Shown here piece by piece: positions 32,864 to 42,866 of a stretch of 64,000 bases of DNA (the stretch's first letter is position 1; each line of letters opens with the position of its first letter). The DNA lies in contig NZ_JASODI010000002.1 in the NCBI RefSeq assembly GCF_030211955.1, forward strand, positions 62,001-126,000, written 5' to 3'. A program made the translations under genes and the position numbers. Under the pieces are notes generated by a model. That model saw nothing but the letters and a program-made list of their open reading frames with translations, was not told the DNA's origin and did no database searches. The stretch is from Corynebacterium frankenforstense. Lineage in GTDB: Bacteria > Actinomycetota > Actinomycetes > Mycobacteriales > Mycobacteriaceae.

Positions 32864-33535
32864 ATGTTCACTTCCCACCGCACCAAGATCCTGGCCGTCG
32901 TCACCGCGGCCGCCCTCACGCTGACCGCCTGCGGCAGCGACGACGACGCGGACTCCTCCGCCCAGGGTGGCTCGAACAGTGGCTCCGGCGGTGCCGTGCT
33001 GCACGACGGCGACGGCGCGGACAACGGCGGCGACGGGAACTCCGACGGCAAGGACGGCAAGGACGGGGGCAAGGACGGCTCCGGTTCGCAGGGCTCCGAC
33101 TCCGGCGACGGCGACGCCCCGCAGGTGGACAACCCGCTGGAGAACGGCCTGCAGATCAAGGAGCAGGAGCCCGTCGACGGCGAGGCCGCCGGCGAGGAGG
33201 ACGCCTCCGAGATCAACGGCGTGCTCGACGGCTTCTACGACCGCCTGGGCAACCCGGACACCATGGTCTCCGACCTTACCAACTACATGGTCGACAACAC
33301 CTGCTCCGCCGTCATCGAGGAGGCCGGCGGCCGCGAGGCGATCCAGAACTCCTACACCGCCGACGCCCCGATCGGCCAGGCCGGCATGGTCGCCTCCACG
33401 CACAGCGTCGAGGACATCCGCGTCGACGGCGACAGCGCCTCCGCCTACGTGACCGTCAACGCCAACGGCCAGGAGGAGTCCAACACCGTGCGTCTCGTGC
33501 GCGAAAACAACCGGTGGACCATGTGCGACCGCTAG
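32864..33535 (+). CDS. Putative lipoprotein of unknown function
   Basis: A 223-residue exported protein with a lipoprotein signal (lipobox LTAC, Cys at about residue 22), then a long Gly/Asp/Ser-rich low-complexity linker (about 23-90) and a compact C-terminal domain (about 100-223) with two cysteines (NTCSAV and WTMCDR) and an NTF2/SnoaL-like look (EINGVLDGFYDRLGN ... NRWTMCD). Substrate unknown. The next gene overlaps its last 22 bases in another frame. Confidence 0.8.
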   Translation: MFTSHRTKILAVVTAAALTLTACGSDDDADSSAQGGSNSGSGGAVLHDGDGADNGGDGNSDGKDGKDGGKDGSGSQGSDSGDGDAPQVDNPLENGLQIKEQEPVDGEAAGEEDASEINGVLDGFYDRLGNPDTMVSDLTNYMVDNTCSAVIEEAGGREAIQNSYTADAPIGQAGMVASTHSVEDIRVDGDSASAYVTVNANGQEESNTVRLVRENNRWTMCDR

Positions 33536-34104
33536 TCCACGCCGCGGCCGCCGTCTTCGCGGTGGCCGTCACGGCCTACGCGCTGCTCGGCGCGGCAACG
33601 GGCCTTGCCCGCCCGACCTTCAGCCTGGACCCCGAGGGCGTGGCCGCCGGCGTCGGCGCGCCCTTCGGCTTCTGGATCACGCTCGTCGGACTGGTCTGCG
33701 TGACCGCCGCCGTCAGTGCGCTGGCGGCCTACCGTCTCTTCCCGCGCGCCCGCGGCATCGCGATGCTCCTGTGGACCGTGGTCGTCGCCGTCGTGGGCAC
33801 CCGCGTCTTCGCCGCGACCGGCGACCTGACCGCCTACTGGTTGGCCGACCCGCCTGCGCGGCTGCCGGTCTCGGTCACGGCCGGCACGGTGACCTTCGTC
33901 GCCGCCGCCTTCTGCGCGGCGATCTTCTACTGGTGCGCGGGTCTGGTCGACCTCGAGCCCGAGCCGGAGTCGCCGAAGAGGCCCGAGGACTCGAAGAGCC
34001 CGGACACCCCGGAGGGCGATGCCGCCGCGGTCGACGCCGACGCGGCAGCCGGCGGCTCCGCCACCGCCGCCAAGGCCGGCACCACCGCCCGCCGGGAGTC
34101 CTAG
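33514..34104 (+). CDS. Membrane protein of unknown function
   Basis: A 196-residue protein with four predicted helices (about 10-30, 47-67, 77-97, 120-142) and an acidic/Ala-rich cytosolic tail. It starts at GTG 33514 or GTG 33523, inside the end of the lipoprotein gene, so the pair is probably translationally coupled and functionally linked. Its stop TAG shares CTAG (34101-34104) with the convergent YbjN-like gene. Confidence 0.75.
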   Translation: MDHVRPLVHAAAAVFAVAVTAYALLGAATGLARPTFSLDPEGVAAGVGAPFGFWITLVGLVCVTAAVSALAAYRLFPRARGIAMLLWTVVVAVVGTRVFAATGDLTAYWLADPPARLPVSVTAGTVTFVAAAFCAAIFYWCAGLVDLEPEPESPKRPEDSKSPDTPEGDAAAVDADAAAGGSATAAKAGTTARRES

Positions 34105-35129
34105 AACCCCGGCCCCCGGCGCCGCAGCGCGCCGACCCCGCCGAGCTCGGTGGAGACCGTGTGCGCCGCGCGCAGCACGGCCGCGATCCCGCCGGTGACC
34201 GCCCCGTGCAGCTGCGCCGGGTTGAGCCCGGCCGTGACCGCCAGGGCGAACTCCGTGCGCACCTCCAGCCCCGTCTCCGCGCGGCTGGTGAAGGCCCGCG
34301 CCAGCGCGGACACAGCCGTCCAGTCGTTGCACACCAGCCGGGCGCGCAGCTCCTCCTCGACGCCGGGGCCGGGGCCCCAGTGTGCGGTGATCAGCAGGTG
34401 GGGGCCCTCCTCGAGGGCCAGCCCCACCAGCGTCGCGCCCACCCAGGCGGCCACCACGTCCGGGCCCGCCCAGGTGGCGGGCACCCCCTCGGCGGCCAGC
34501 AGCTCGAGCAGGCGGGCCGGGGTGACCGGGCTCGTCTCCCGCGGCGCGACGGTCCCGCCCGGGGTGGCCAGCAGGTACGGCGGGTCCTCGGTGCCGCCCG
34601 GCAGGGGGCCGGCCAGCGCCACGGCGTCGAAGTCGAAGGCCGTCGCCTCGTCCGAGTCGGCGCCGGTGTTCGTCCCGGTCGCGCGCAGCGCGGGGAAGCG
34701 GGCGGCCAGCGTGTCGACGGCCAGCTGGGCGGCGGTCAACTCGAGGCCCACGGCCTCGGTGAGCTGTTCGTCGGTCAGCCCGGCGGCCACGGGTACGGCG
34801 GCCCGGCCGTGGACGGCCAGCGAGCCGTCGCCGTTGTGGCGGAAGTAGAGCGACGGGCCGATGCGGGTGCGGTTCCACGCGTCGATCTCCGCGGCCAGGT
34901 CCGTGGCTGCCTCCAGCGGCAGGTCGGCGCGGGTCTGGCTGGCGAGCACCAGCATCGGGGTGCCGCCGGGGCTGGTCAAGTAGGCCAGCGTGCGGTGGTC
35001 GGGGAAGGGGATGAGCAGGCGATCACGCTCGGCGTAGAAGTGGTAGCCGAAGCTGGCGGCCGCGGCGGTGAGCCGGGCCAAGGTGACGCGCGCCGGGGTG
35101 CGCCGCGGCGGGCGCTGCCGGTGGGGCAC
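34101..35129 (-). CDS. YbjN-domain protein
   Basis: A 342-residue soluble protein resembling the actinobacterial YbjN family, with two related halves (about 13-150, YHFYAERDRLLIPFPDH; about 195-330, VPATWAGPDVVAAWVG). YbjN folds resemble type-III-secretion chaperones and are linked to stress and motility in enterobacteria; the actinobacterial role is unknown. GTG 35129 follows GAGGAGGA. Convergent with the membrane protein gene, the two stop codons overlapping in CTAG. Confidence 0.75.
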   Translation of the reverse strand: MPHRQRPPRRTPARVTLARLTAAAASFGYHFYAERDRLLIPFPDHRTLAYLTSPGGTPMLVLASQTRADLPLEAATDLAAEIDAWNRTRIGPSLYFRHNGDGSLAVHGRAAVPVAAGLTDEQLTEAVGLELTAAQLAVDTLAARFPALRATGTNTGADSDEATAFDFDAVALAGPLPGGTEDPPYLLATPGGTVAPRETSPVTPARLLELLAAEGVPATWAGPDVVAAWVGATLVGLALEEGPHLLITAHWGPGPGVEEELRARLVCNDWTAVSALARAFTSRAETGLEVRTEFALAVTAGLNPAQLHGAVTGGIAAVLRAAHTVSTELGGVGALRRRGPGF

Positions 35130-35241
35130 GGGGTCCTCCTCGGGGGTCCGGAGGGGCGGAAGGGGGATCGTGTTCCTGGTCGAAACATCAGTCTAGTGTC
35201 CCCGCGGGGGTGGGCGTGGCGTTTCATGCAACCCCGGTCCA

Positions 35242-35247
35242 TACAAT
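35242..35247 (+). promoter_or_regulatory. hisD promoter -10 (TACAAT)
   Basis: TACAAT about 55 bases before hisD, giving a leader of about 50 nt. No -35 matches well. The leader is too short for a T-box, and no histidine codon run is seen. Confidence 0.5.
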
Positions 35248-35302
35248 GAGGCCTGTCACTGTCAACGAGGAATTTGTCCCCTGAGAGGTGGAGACCCCAA
35301 CC

Positions 35303-36631
35303 ATGCTCACCGTCACGGACCTGACCGGCCGCGAGCCGGGCGTAGCCGAGCTGCGTCGGGTGCTGCCGCGCGGCGGCACCGACGTCGCCGCGGTCCTGCC
35401 CAAGGTCCAGCCCATCGTCGAAGACGTCCGTTCCCGCGGCGCCGAGGCCGCCCTCGAGCTCGGCGAGCGCTTCGACCATGTGCGCCCGGGTTCCGTGCGC
35501 GTGCCGCGTGAGATTGTCGACGCCGCGGTGGCCGCTCTCCCGGACAACGTGCGCGCCGTGCTGGAGCAGGCCATCGAGCGCATCCGCAAGGTGCACGCCG
35601 AGCAGGTGCCGGCCCCGCACACGACCATGCTCGCCGAGGGTGCGGAGGTCACCGAGGTCTTCCACCCGATCGAGCGGGTGGGCCTCTACGTGCCCGGCGG
35701 CAAGGCCGTCTACCCCTCCAGCGTGCTGATGAACGTCATCCCCGCCCAGGAGGCGGGCGTGTCCACCCTGGTGGTGGCTTCCCCGCCCCAGGTGGACAAC
35801 GACGGCTGGCCGAACCCGACGGTGCTGGCCGCCTGCTCGCTGCTGGGCGTCGACGAGGTGTGGGCCACCGGTGGCGCGCAGGCCGTGGCCATGCTGGCCT
35901 ACGGCGACGACGAGGCGGGCCTCGAGCCGGTGGACATGGTCACCGGCCCGGGAAACATCTTCGTCACCGCCGCCAAGCGCCTGGTGCGCGGCGTGGTCGG
36001 CACGGACGCCGAGGCCGGCCCCACCGAGATCGCGGTGCTCGCCGACGACTCGGCCGACCCCGTTTACGTCGCCTACGACCTGATCAGCCAGGCCGAGCAC
36101 GACCCGATGGCCGCCAGCGTGCTCATCACCGACTCCCGCGAGCTGGCCGAGGCCGTCGACCGCGAGATCGAGCAGCGCTATACGGTCACCCTCAACTCCG
36201 AGCGCGTCGCCGAGGCGCTCACCGGCGCCCAGTCCGGCATCGTGCTCGTCGACGACATCGACGCCGGGGTGCGCGTGGCCGACGCCTACGCCGCCGAGCA
36301 CCTCGAGGTGCACACCCGCGACGCCCGCCAGGTCGCCGAGCGCGTGCGCCACGCCGGCGCGATCTTCGTCGGGCCCTACTCGCCGGTGCCGCTGGGCGAC
36401 TACGCCGCCGGCTCCAACCACGTGCTGCCGACCTCCGGCACCGCGCGCTTCAGTGCGGGGCTGAGCTCGCACACCTTCCTGCGCCCGGTCAACCTCATCG
36501 AGTACAGCGCCGACGCGCTCGCCGAGATCGCCGGGACCATCGTGACGCTGGCCGACGTCGAGCGCCTGCCCGCCCACGGCGAGGCCGTGCGCGCCCGCGG
36601 CGCCGCCGCCGACGCGGAGGGGGAGAAGTAG
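35303..36631 (+). CDS. hisD: Histidinol dehydrogenase
   Basis: Zinc enzyme for the last two oxidations of histidine synthesis (histidinol to histidine, NAD+). The 442-residue protein has [45 protein letters not shown], the SQAEHDP metal/catalytic motif and [13 protein letters not shown] 35303 is chosen over GTG 35288 because GGTGGAG lies about 10 bases upstream. First gene of hisDCB, with hisC starting right after the stop. Confidence 0.96.
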   Translation: MLTVTDLTGREPGVAELRRVLPRGGTDVAAVLPKVQPIVEDVRSRGAEAALELGERFDHVRPGSVRVPREIVDAAVAALPDNVRAVLEQAIERIRKVHAEQVPAPHTTMLAEGAEVTEVFHPIERVGLYVPGGKAVYPSSVLMNVIPAQEAGVSTLVVASPPQVDNDGWPNPTVLAACSLLGVDEVWATGGAQAVAMLAYGDDEAGLEPVDMVTGPGNIFVTAAKRLVRGVVGTDAEAGPTEIAVLADDSADPVYVAYDLISQAEHDPMAASVLITDSRELAEAVDREIEQRYTVTLNSERVAEALTGAQSGIVLVDDIDAGVRVADAYAAEHLEVHTRDARQVAERVRHAGAIFVGPYSPVPLGDYAAGSNHVLPTSGTARFSAGLSSHTFLRPVNLIEYSADALAEIAGTIVTLADVERLPAHGEAVRARGAAADAEGEK

Positions 36632-37813
36632 ATGAGCACCGACAACGCGAACCGCCACCTGCCCGGCACCGTCGCCGCCGAGGTCGGCCTCGAGGCGCTG
36701 CCGCTGCGCGAGGAACTGCGCGGCCACAGCCCCTACGGCGCCCCGCAGCTCGACGTGCCGGTCCGGCTGAACACCAACGAGAACCCCTACCCGCCGTCGC
36801 AGGCCCTGGTCGACGACCTCGTCGCCGAGGTCGCCCGCCTCGGTGCCACGCTCAACCGCTACCCGGAGCGCGACGCCGTCGAGCTGCGCGACGCCCTGGC
36901 CGCCTACGTCAGCGGGCAGACCGGCGTTGCCGTCACCCGCGACAACGTCTGGGCCGCCAACGGCTCCAACGAGGTCCTCCAGCAGCTGCTGCAGGCCTTC
37001 GGCGGGCCGGGCCGCAGCGTGCTGGGCTTCCAGCCGAGCTACTCGATGCACCCGATCCTGGCCTCCGGCACGCAGACCGAGTTCATCGACTGCCCCCGCG
37101 GGGCGGACTTCCGCATCGACGCCGAGGCGGCGCTGGCCGCCATCGCCGAGCACGCCCCGGACATCGTCTTCGTCACGACGCCGAACAACCCGACCGGCGA
37201 GGCCACCGACCTCGACGTCGTCGAGCGCATCATCGCCGCCGCGCCGGGCATCGTCGTCGTCGACGAGGCCTACATGGAGTTCTCCGACAGCCCCTCGTCG
37301 TGCACGCTGCTGGCGAAGTACCCGACCAAGCTCGTCGTCTCGCGCACCATGTCCAAGGCCTTCGACTTCGCCGGCGGGCGCCTCGGCTACTTCGTGGCCG
37401 CCCCCGCCTTCGTCGAGGCCGTCATGCTCGTGCGCCTGCCCTACCACCTCTCGGTGCTCTCGCAGGCCGCCGCGCTCGTCGCGCTGCGCCACAGCGACGA
37501 GACCCTGGAAACCGTGGCCAAGCTCTCCGCCGAGCGCGACCGCGTCGCGGCGAAGTTGACCGAGCTGGGCTACCGCGTCCAGGACAGCGAGTCGAACTTC
37601 ATCTTCTTCGGCGACTTCGCAGACCAGCACGCCGTCTTCGAGGCCTTCCTCGAGCGCGGGGTGCTCATCCGCGACGTCGGCGCGACCGGCCACCTGCGTG
37701 TGACGGTCGGCCTGCCCGAGGAGAACGACACCTTCCTGGCCGTCGCCGCCGACCTCGCCCACCACGGCGTCGGCAATGACGACGACCCCCACGCACAAGG
37801 AGCCGCACAGTGA
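36632..37813 (+). CDS. hisC: Histidinol-phosphate aminotransferase
   Basis: PLP aminotransferase making histidinol phosphate from imidazole-acetol phosphate and glutamate. The 393-residue fold-type-I protein has [47 protein letters not shown], the PLP lysine in [17 protein letters not shown] and [11 protein letters not shown] follows the hisD TAG directly, and its TGA overlaps the hisB GTG (GTGA). Confidence 0.96.
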   Translation: MSTDNANRHLPGTVAAEVGLEALPLREELRGHSPYGAPQLDVPVRLNTNENPYPPSQALVDDLVAEVARLGATLNRYPERDAVELRDALAAYVSGQTGVAVTRDNVWAANGSNEVLQQLLQAFGGPGRSVLGFQPSYSMHPILASGTQTEFIDCPRGADFRIDAEAALAAIAEHAPDIVFVTTPNNPTGEATDLDVVERIIAAAPGIVVVDEAYMEFSDSPSSCTLLAKYPTKLVVSRTMSKAFDFAGGRLGYFVAAPAFVEAVMLVRLPYHLSVLSQAAALVALRHSDETLETVAKLSAERDRVAAKLTELGYRVQDSESNFIFFGDFADQHAVFEAFLERGVLIRDVGATGHLRVTVGLPEENDTFLAVAADLAHHGVGNDDDPHAQGAAQ

Positions 37814-38415
37814 CCGCACACCGCACCGCCGCCGCGCGCCGGACGACCGGCGAGACCGACATCTCCGTCGAGCTGGACCTCGACGGCACCGGCGTCAGCC
37901 ACATCGACACCGGCCTGCCGTTCTTCGACCACATGCTCACCGCCTTCGCCACGCACGGCGCCTTCGACCTGACGGTCACCGCGAAGGGCGACGCCGAGAT
38001 CGACGCCCACCACACCGTGGAGGACACCGCCATCGTGCTCGGCCAGGTGCTGGCCGAGGCCGTCGGCGACAAGGCCGGCATCCGCCGCTTCGGCCAGCGC
38101 CAGCTGCCCATGGACGAGACGCTGGTCGAGGCCGTCGTCGACTTCTCCGGGCGGCCCTACTTCGTGATGACCGGCGAGCCGGAGCACATGGTCCACCAGG
38201 TCATCGGCGGCCACTACGCCACCGTGATCAACCGGCACTTCTTCGAGTCGCTGGCGCTGAACTCGCGGATCACCCTGCACGTGATCTGCCACTACGGCCG
38301 CGACCCGCACCACATCACGGAGGCGGAGTACAAGGCCGTGGCCCGTGCGCTGCGCGAGGCCACCGAGCACGACCCGCGCGTGCACGGGGTGCCCTCGACC
38401 AAGGGGGCCCTGTAA
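37810..38415 (+). CDS. hisB: Imidazoleglycerol-phosphate dehydratase
   Basis: Manganese enzyme making imidazole-acetol phosphate. The 201-residue single-function form (no phosphatase domain) has [64 protein letters not shown] and the second metal motif [14 protein letters not shown]. The start GTG overlaps the hisC stop. Confidence 0.97.
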   Translation: MTAHRTAAARRTTGETDISVELDLDGTGVSHIDTGLPFFDHMLTAFATHGAFDLTVTAKGDAEIDAHHTVEDTAIVLGQVLAEAVGDKAGIRRFGQRQLPMDETLVEAVVDFSGRPYFVMTGEPEHMVHQVIGGHYATVINRHFFESLALNSRITLHVICHYGRDPHHITEAEYKAVARALREATEHDPRVHGVPSTKGAL

Positions 38416-38418
38416 CCC

Positions 38419-38643
38419 GTGGGCACGACTGCTACAGTGTCGGCGGTCCTCGCCGCGGCGGAGGAGGCCGGCCAGGCCAGCCCCTGGCCGATCTACTTCA
38501 TGTTCGCCGTGGCGGGTCTCATGGTCGGGGCGACGATCTCGGCCTACCAGAATGACGCGAAGAAGCTCACCGTCTTCTGCGCCCTGGTCGCGGCGGCGGC
38601 CGTGGCGACGGCGGTGGTGATGTTGATCGGAGGAGTGAGGTAA
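38419..38643 (+). CDS. Small membrane protein in the his operon
   Basis: A 74-residue protein with two predicted helices (about 25-43 and 50-71) separated by a charged loop (YQNDAKK). It starts at GTG 38419, 3 bases after hisB, and the following MFS gene begins right after its TAA, so it is probably cotranscribed with both. A similar small gene at this spot is known in corynebacteria. Function unknown. Confidence 0.75.
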   Translation: MGTTATVSAVLAAAEEAGQASPWPIYFMFAVAGLMVGATISAYQNDAKKLTVFCALVAAAAVATAVVMLIGGVR

Positions 38644-40095
38644 GTGGCTGTGCAGGCTCTGTCCCGTGCTGAGATCGAGAAGCTCGACAGCATCTGGAAG
38701 AGCCCCGGCTACATACCCACACTGCTCGCCGTCGCCTGCGCCTTCGGCAGCTGGTCCGTCCTGCTGCCGGTCGTGCCGCTGGCGGTGATCGACTCCGGCG
38801 GCTCGGAGACCCTGGCCGGTTGGACCACCGGCGCGTTCATCCTGACCACGGTGGCCACCCAGGTCTTCACCCCGCGGCTGCTGCGCCGCTTCGGCTACAC
38901 CCCGGTGATGGCCGTGGCCGCCTTCCTGCTCGGCGTGCCCGCCCTGGGCTACATGCTCGGCATGTCCGCCGGGCCCGCCCTGGGCTTCTCCGCCCTGCGC
39001 GGCTTCGGCTTCGGCGCGCTGACCGTCGCCGAGTCCGCCCTGATCGCCGAGCTGGTGCCCGTGCGCTTCCTGGGCAAGGCCTCCGGCATGCTCGGCGTCT
39101 TCCTCGGCGTCAGCCAGATGCTCTGCCTGCCGCTGGGCCTGGCCCTGGTCAACGCCGGTCTCGGCTACAACTCCAGCTACATCGTCGGCGCCGTCATCGC
39201 CGTCGGCGCGGCGCTGCTGTGCCTGCGCATCCCCGCGGTGCGCCCCGGCGGCGGCGAGGAGAACAGCGAACCGTCGGCCTACGAGCACATCGACGAATCC
39301 GGCCCGAAGGTGCCCACCTGGAAGCTGGTCACCGTGCCGGCGGCGGCCATCATGACCGTATCGATGTCCTTCGGCGCGGTCTCGACCTTCCTGCCGGCCG
39401 CCGTCAAGGAGCTCGACCCGGTCACCGGCGCCGTCATCGGCGGCTTCATGCTCTCCATCGTCGGCGGCGCCTCGATGGTCTTCCGCTACGCTTCGGGTGT
39501 GATCGCGGATCGCCGCGGCATGCCCGGCTCCACCATGCGCCCCGGCCAGGCCCTGGCCGTCATCGGCGTGGCGCTGATGGCCGTGGTCATGTTCGCCGAC
39601 TGGTCGGTGTGGTGGCTCGTGGTCGCGGCGGTCTGCTTCGGCGGCGGCTTCGGCGTGGTGCAGAACGAGGCGCTGCTGACGATGTTCATGCGCCTGCCGC
39701 GCTCCCGGGTCTCGGACGCCTCCGCGATCTGGAACGGCGCCTACGACTCCGGCACCGGCGTCGGCTCCGTCATCTTCGGCATGGTCGCCGCCGGTGCGGC
39801 CTACTCCAACGCCTTCGCCATGGGCGCGGCCGTCATCGCGCTCGGTCTGCTGCTCACCTTCGCCGACGCCGTGCTGGGCCGCCACCGCATTGCCGAGCAC
39901 TCCAACACCCGTGCGCGCCTGCGCCAGGTGCCGGTGGCGCGCCGGGCGGTGCGTGGTGCGCGTGCTTTACGACGCCGCGCGGCCGACGCCCCCGTGGACG
40001 TCGCCGCCCTGCTGCGCCGACGCCCGCCGCGCCCCGGCTGGAAGGGGCGCGAGGAGAACGAGGGCGACGCCGTGGACGGAGACGCCCGCAACTAA
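38644..40095 (+). CDS. MFS transporter
   Basis: A 483-residue, 12-helix major facilitator protein with a conserved-looking loop (TPRLLRRFGYTPVM) after helix 2 and a central cytosolic loop near residues 210-230 (SEPSAYEHIDESG). The C-terminal tail from about 430 is Arg-rich and soluble. The substrate cannot be told from sequence; its place after hisB makes a histidine-related or drug-efflux role possible. GTG 38644 follows the preceding TAA directly. Confidence 0.88.
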   Translation: MAVQALSRAEIEKLDSIWKSPGYIPTLLAVACAFGSWSVLLPVVPLAVIDSGGSETLAGWTTGAFILTTVATQVFTPRLLRRFGYTPVMAVAAFLLGVPALGYMLGMSAGPALGFSALRGFGFGALTVAESALIAELVPVRFLGKASGMLGVFLGVSQMLCLPLGLALVNAGLGYNSSYIVGAVIAVGAALLCLRIPAVRPGGGEENSEPSAYEHIDESGPKVPTWKLVTVPAAAIMTVSMSFGAVSTFLPAAVKELDPVTGAVIGGFMLSIVGGASMVFRYASGVIADRRGMPGSTMRPGQALAVIGVALMAVVMFADWSVWWLVVAAVCFGGGFGVVQNEALLTMFMRLPRSRVSDASAIWNGAYDSGTGVGSVIFGMVAAGAAYSNAFAMGAAVIALGLLLTFADAVLGRHRIAEHSNTRARLRQVPVARRAVRGARALRRRAADAPVDVAALLRRRPPRPGWKGREENEGDAVDGDARN

Positions 40096-40098
40096 CTC

Positions 40099-40127
40099 TT
40101 GTCATAGTGATCGCCGACACCTATCCT
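40099..40127 (+). promoter_or_regulatory. Promoter of the broken oxidase gene
   Basis: TTGTCA (40099-40104), 17 bases, TATCCT (40122-40127), a near-consensus sigma-A promoter. An inverted repeat ATCCT/AGGAT (40123-40127, 40134-40138) overlaps the -10 and may be an operator. Confidence 0.6.
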
Positions 40128-40169
40128 GCGGGTAGGATCTGAACCCCGGAAGCAGAAGGAGCGGCGGCC

Positions 40170-41399
40170 ATGCCCGAGGCGGTAGTCGTCGGGGCCGGGA
40201 TGACGGGGCTGTCCGTCGCTTGATTCCTGCAGAATCACGGTTTCGACGTCGAGGTCATCGACAGGGTCGGCGTGGCCGGCGGCTCCTCCTGGGGCAACGC
40301 CGGCTGGCTGGCCCCGGGCAAGACCATCCCGCTGGCGCACCCCTCGCTGTGGCGCTACGGGCCGACCGCGCTGTTCGACCCGAACGCCGCGCTGGCCGTC
40401 CCGCCGCGCATCGACCCGAGGCTGTGGGCCTTCTGCGCCCGCTTCATGGCGCACGCCACCCGCTCGGGCTGGGATGAGACGATGGCCGCGCTCACCCCGG
40501 CAGATAAGCTGGCGCTCGCCGCCTACGACGAGCTCGTCGACGGTGGGGTGGAGGCGCAGACACACACCGGCGACTACGTCGCGGCCTTCCGTGACGAGAA
40601 GGAAGCCGGCGGCTTCATCGGCGAGATCGAGGGCGCGGTGCGCCACGGCCAGGAGATCTCCTTCGAGCACATCGACAGAGACGCAGCGCTCGGCCTGGCC
40701 CCGGTGCTCTCCGAGGCCGCCCGTGCGGTCTATCGCATCGGCGGGCAGCGCTACATCGAGCCCGGCCCCTTCTGCGAGGCCATCGCCGAGTCCGTGCGGG
40801 CCCGCGGCGGCCGGGTGACCACCGGGGTGGCGGTCACCGAGGTCAACTCGACGCGCAAGCCCGTGCTCGAGCTGTCCACCGGGGAGTACCGCACCCCGGA
40901 CACCGTGGTGCTGGCCGTCGGCGCCTGGCTGCCGGAGCTCGCCCGGCGCCTCGGCGTGCGCACCATGGTCCAGGCCGGCCGCGGCTACTCGTTCTCGGTG
41001 CCCACCGAGACCCCGGTCGAGCACCCGATCTATCTGCCCGAGCAGCGCGTGGCGTGCACGCCCTACCAGGGCCGGCTGCGCATCGCCGGGACAATGGAGT
41101 TCCGCGGGCCCGACGAGGCCTTCCAGCCGGCGCGCATCGACTCGGTGGTCGAGGCTGTGCGCCCCATGTTCACCGGGGTCGACCTCGACGACCGGAAGGA
41201 CGAGTGGGTCGGCTCGCGCCCGGTGACTCCGGACGGGCTGCCGCTGATCGGCGCGACGAAGGCGCCGAACGTCTACACCACCGGCGGCCACGGCATGTGG
41301 GGCGTGGTGCTGGGGCCGGTCAGCGGCAAGCTGCCCGCCGAGCAGATCGCCACCGGGCGCGTCGACCCCGTGCTTAAGCCCTTCGACCCGCTGCGCTGA
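40170..41399 (+). pseudogene. DadA-like FAD amino-acid oxidase, interrupted by one in-frame TGA
   Basis: The reading frame encodes a D-amino-acid dehydrogenase/glycine-oxidase family protein of about 409 residues, but codon 18 (40221-40223) is TGA. The first 17 codons give the FAD loop (VVVGAGMTGLS). After the stop the frame continues intact to 41399 with WGNAGWLAPGKTIPLAHPS, VLAVGAWLPELAR and the C-terminal PDGLPLIG and TTGGHGMWGV. TGG at the stop would restore a Trp common at this place in the family. Promoter and ribosome site (AGAAGGAG) look intact. A restart at GTG 40272 would lack the FAD loop. Recent nonsense mutation or sequencing error are the main options. Confidence 0.85.
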
Positions 41400-41405
41400 G
41401 GCGGG

Positions 41406-42002
41406 CTACTCGTCGAGCTCGGCCAGCAGCGCGTTGGGCGCCTCGAGCTCGCCCTCGCGCCACGCCTCCACGCCCTCGCGCACGGCGAGCGCGGCGACCA
41501 CGAGCGCGGCGACCGGGTCGGCCCACCACCAGCCGAGCAGCGCGTTGGCCAGGAGGCCCACCAGCACCGTCACCGACAGGTAGAGGCACAGCAGCAGCTG
41601 GCGCGAATCGGCCATGACGCTGGCCGAGCCCAGTTCGCGGCCGGTGCGGAACTCGACAAAGGCCAGCGCGGGCATGAGCAGGATGCTGGCCACCGTGATC
41701 GCGATGCCCAGCCGGCTGTGCTCGGGGGCGGCCCCGCCGGAGAGCGTCAGCACCGAGTCGACGGTGACGTAGGCCGCCAGCGCGAAGAAGGCGACGGCCA
41801 CCGCGCGGACCGTGACCTTCTCGCGGGCCTCGGGGTTCCGCGCGGAGAACTGCCAGGCCACCGCGACGGCGGAGGCGACCTCGATGACTGAGTCCAGGCC
41901 GAAGGCGATCAGCGCCCCGGAGGACGCCCCGGCGCCGGCGGCCAGGGAGATCAGCGCCTCGATGACGTTGCAGGAGATCGTGACCGCCACGATCAGGCGC
42001 AC
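41406..42002 (-). CDS. Cation diffusion facilitator-type transporter (short form)
   Basis: A membrane protein with about six helices, similar to the transmembrane part of CDF metal-proton antiporters. The metal-site segment is visible as FGLDSVIEV (helix 2), with [12 protein letters not shown] near the end. The cytosolic C-terminal domain of full CDFs is missing, as in several actinobacterial members. The first usable start is GTG 42002 (198 residues), but the open frame continues upstream with a basic stretch ([13 protein letters not shown]) typical of these proteins and no ATG/GTG/TTG, so the true start may be unusual or damaged. Confidence 0.75.
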   Translation of the reverse strand: MRLIVAVTISCNVIEALISLAAGAGASSGALIAFGLDSVIEVASAVAVAWQFSARNPEAREKVTVRAVAVAFFALAAYVTVDSVLTLSGGAAPEHSRLGIAITVASILLMPALAFVEFRTGRELGSASVMADSRQLLLCLYLSVTVLVGLLANALLGWWWADPVAALVVAALAVREGVEAWREGELEAPNALLAELDE

Positions 42003-42172
42003 GCGCCGGTTCAGGCGGGCGCGGCGCGCCGGGGCGAGGTCGACGCGCGGGCCGCGCGCGCCGTTCGGCTCATCGGGGGCGGGGGATGCGGGGTGATCTG
42101 CGGTGGACCCGCCCCAGATCCTAGATCACCCCCGGGAGACGGGGGTGCAGGCGGGCCGCAGTCTGCGCCGAC

Positions 42173-42178
42173 TAGGAT
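42173..42178 (+). promoter_or_regulatory. hisH leaderless -10 (TAGGAT)
   Basis: TAGGAT, then 7 bases, then ATG 42186. It gives hisH its own promoter, independent of hisDCB. Confidence 0.6.
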
Positions 42179-42185
42179 CCCGGGC

Positions 42186-42866
42186 ATGCAGGAGTGCCCC
42201 GAGAACCAGACCGCCGACCGGCAGCACGCGCCGCACCGCAAGAGCGTGGTGCTCCTCGACTACGGGGCGGGCAACCTCCGCTCCGCCGAGCGCGCCCTCG
42301 AGCGCGCCGGGGCCGAGGTGACCGTCACCTCCGACCCGAAGTTGGCCGTCAAGGCCGACGGGCTGGTGGTGCCCGGGGTGGGCGCCTTCTCCGCGTGCAT
42401 GGACGGCCTCAACGCCGTGCACGGTCCGCGCGTGATCGGCCAGCGCCTCGCCGGCGGCCGCCCGGTGCTGGGCATCTGCGTGGGCCTGCAGGTCATGTTC
42501 GACTACGGCGAGGAGCACGGCGAGCACGCCAGGGGCTGCGGGCAGTGGCCGGGCACCGTCGAGAAGCTGCACAGCGCGATCCTGCCGCACATGGGCTGGA
42601 ACACCGTCGAGGTGGCCGAGGGCTCCGAGATGTTCGCCGGCGTGGCCGACGAGCGCTTCTACTTCGTGCACTCCTACGGCGTGCGCGACTGGGAGCTGGT
42701 CACCGACGGGCTGACCGAGGCGCCGAAGGTGCACTGGGCCAGCCACGGCGGCGAACGCTTCGTCGCGGCCGTCGAGAACGGCCCGCTGTGGGCGACCCAG
42801 TTCCACCCGGAGAAGTCCGGGGACGCGGGCGCCGCGCTGCTGCGCAACTGGCTGGCGAGCTTCTAG
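42186..42866 (+). CDS. hisH: Imidazole glycerol phosphate synthase, glutaminase subunit
   Basis: Class-I glutaminase that feeds ammonia to HisF. The 226-residue protein has [14 protein letters not shown]-like VVPGVGAFS, the nucleophile motif [11 protein letters not shown] and the catalytic His/Glu in [14 protein letters not shown] 15-residue polar N-terminal extension precedes the core. The start is set by the leaderless -10. Its TAG lies in a CTAG shared with the convergent DinB-like gene. HisF is 5.6 kb away. Confidence 0.96.
   Translation: MQECPENQTADRQHAPHRKSVVLLDYGAGNLRSAERALERAGAEVTVTSDPKLAVKADGLVVPGVGAFSACMDGLNAVHGPRVIGQRLAGGRPVLGICVGLQVMFDYGEEHGEHARGCGQWPGTVEKLHSAILPHMGWNTVEVAEGSEMFAGVADERFYFVHSYGVRDWELVTDGLTEAPKVHWASHGGERFVAAVENGPLWATQFHPEKSGDAGAALLRNWLASF

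Noticed and set aside
35242..35302. T-box or histidine attenuator in the hisD leader
   Set aside because: The leader after the -10 is only about 50 nt, with no histidine codon run and no T-box sequence.
40221..40223. TGA in the oxidase read as selenocysteine
   Set aside because: The position matches a Trp in the family, no hairpin follows closely, and no selenocysteine genes are seen. HypE here is the hydrogenase factor, not SelD, although the families are related.
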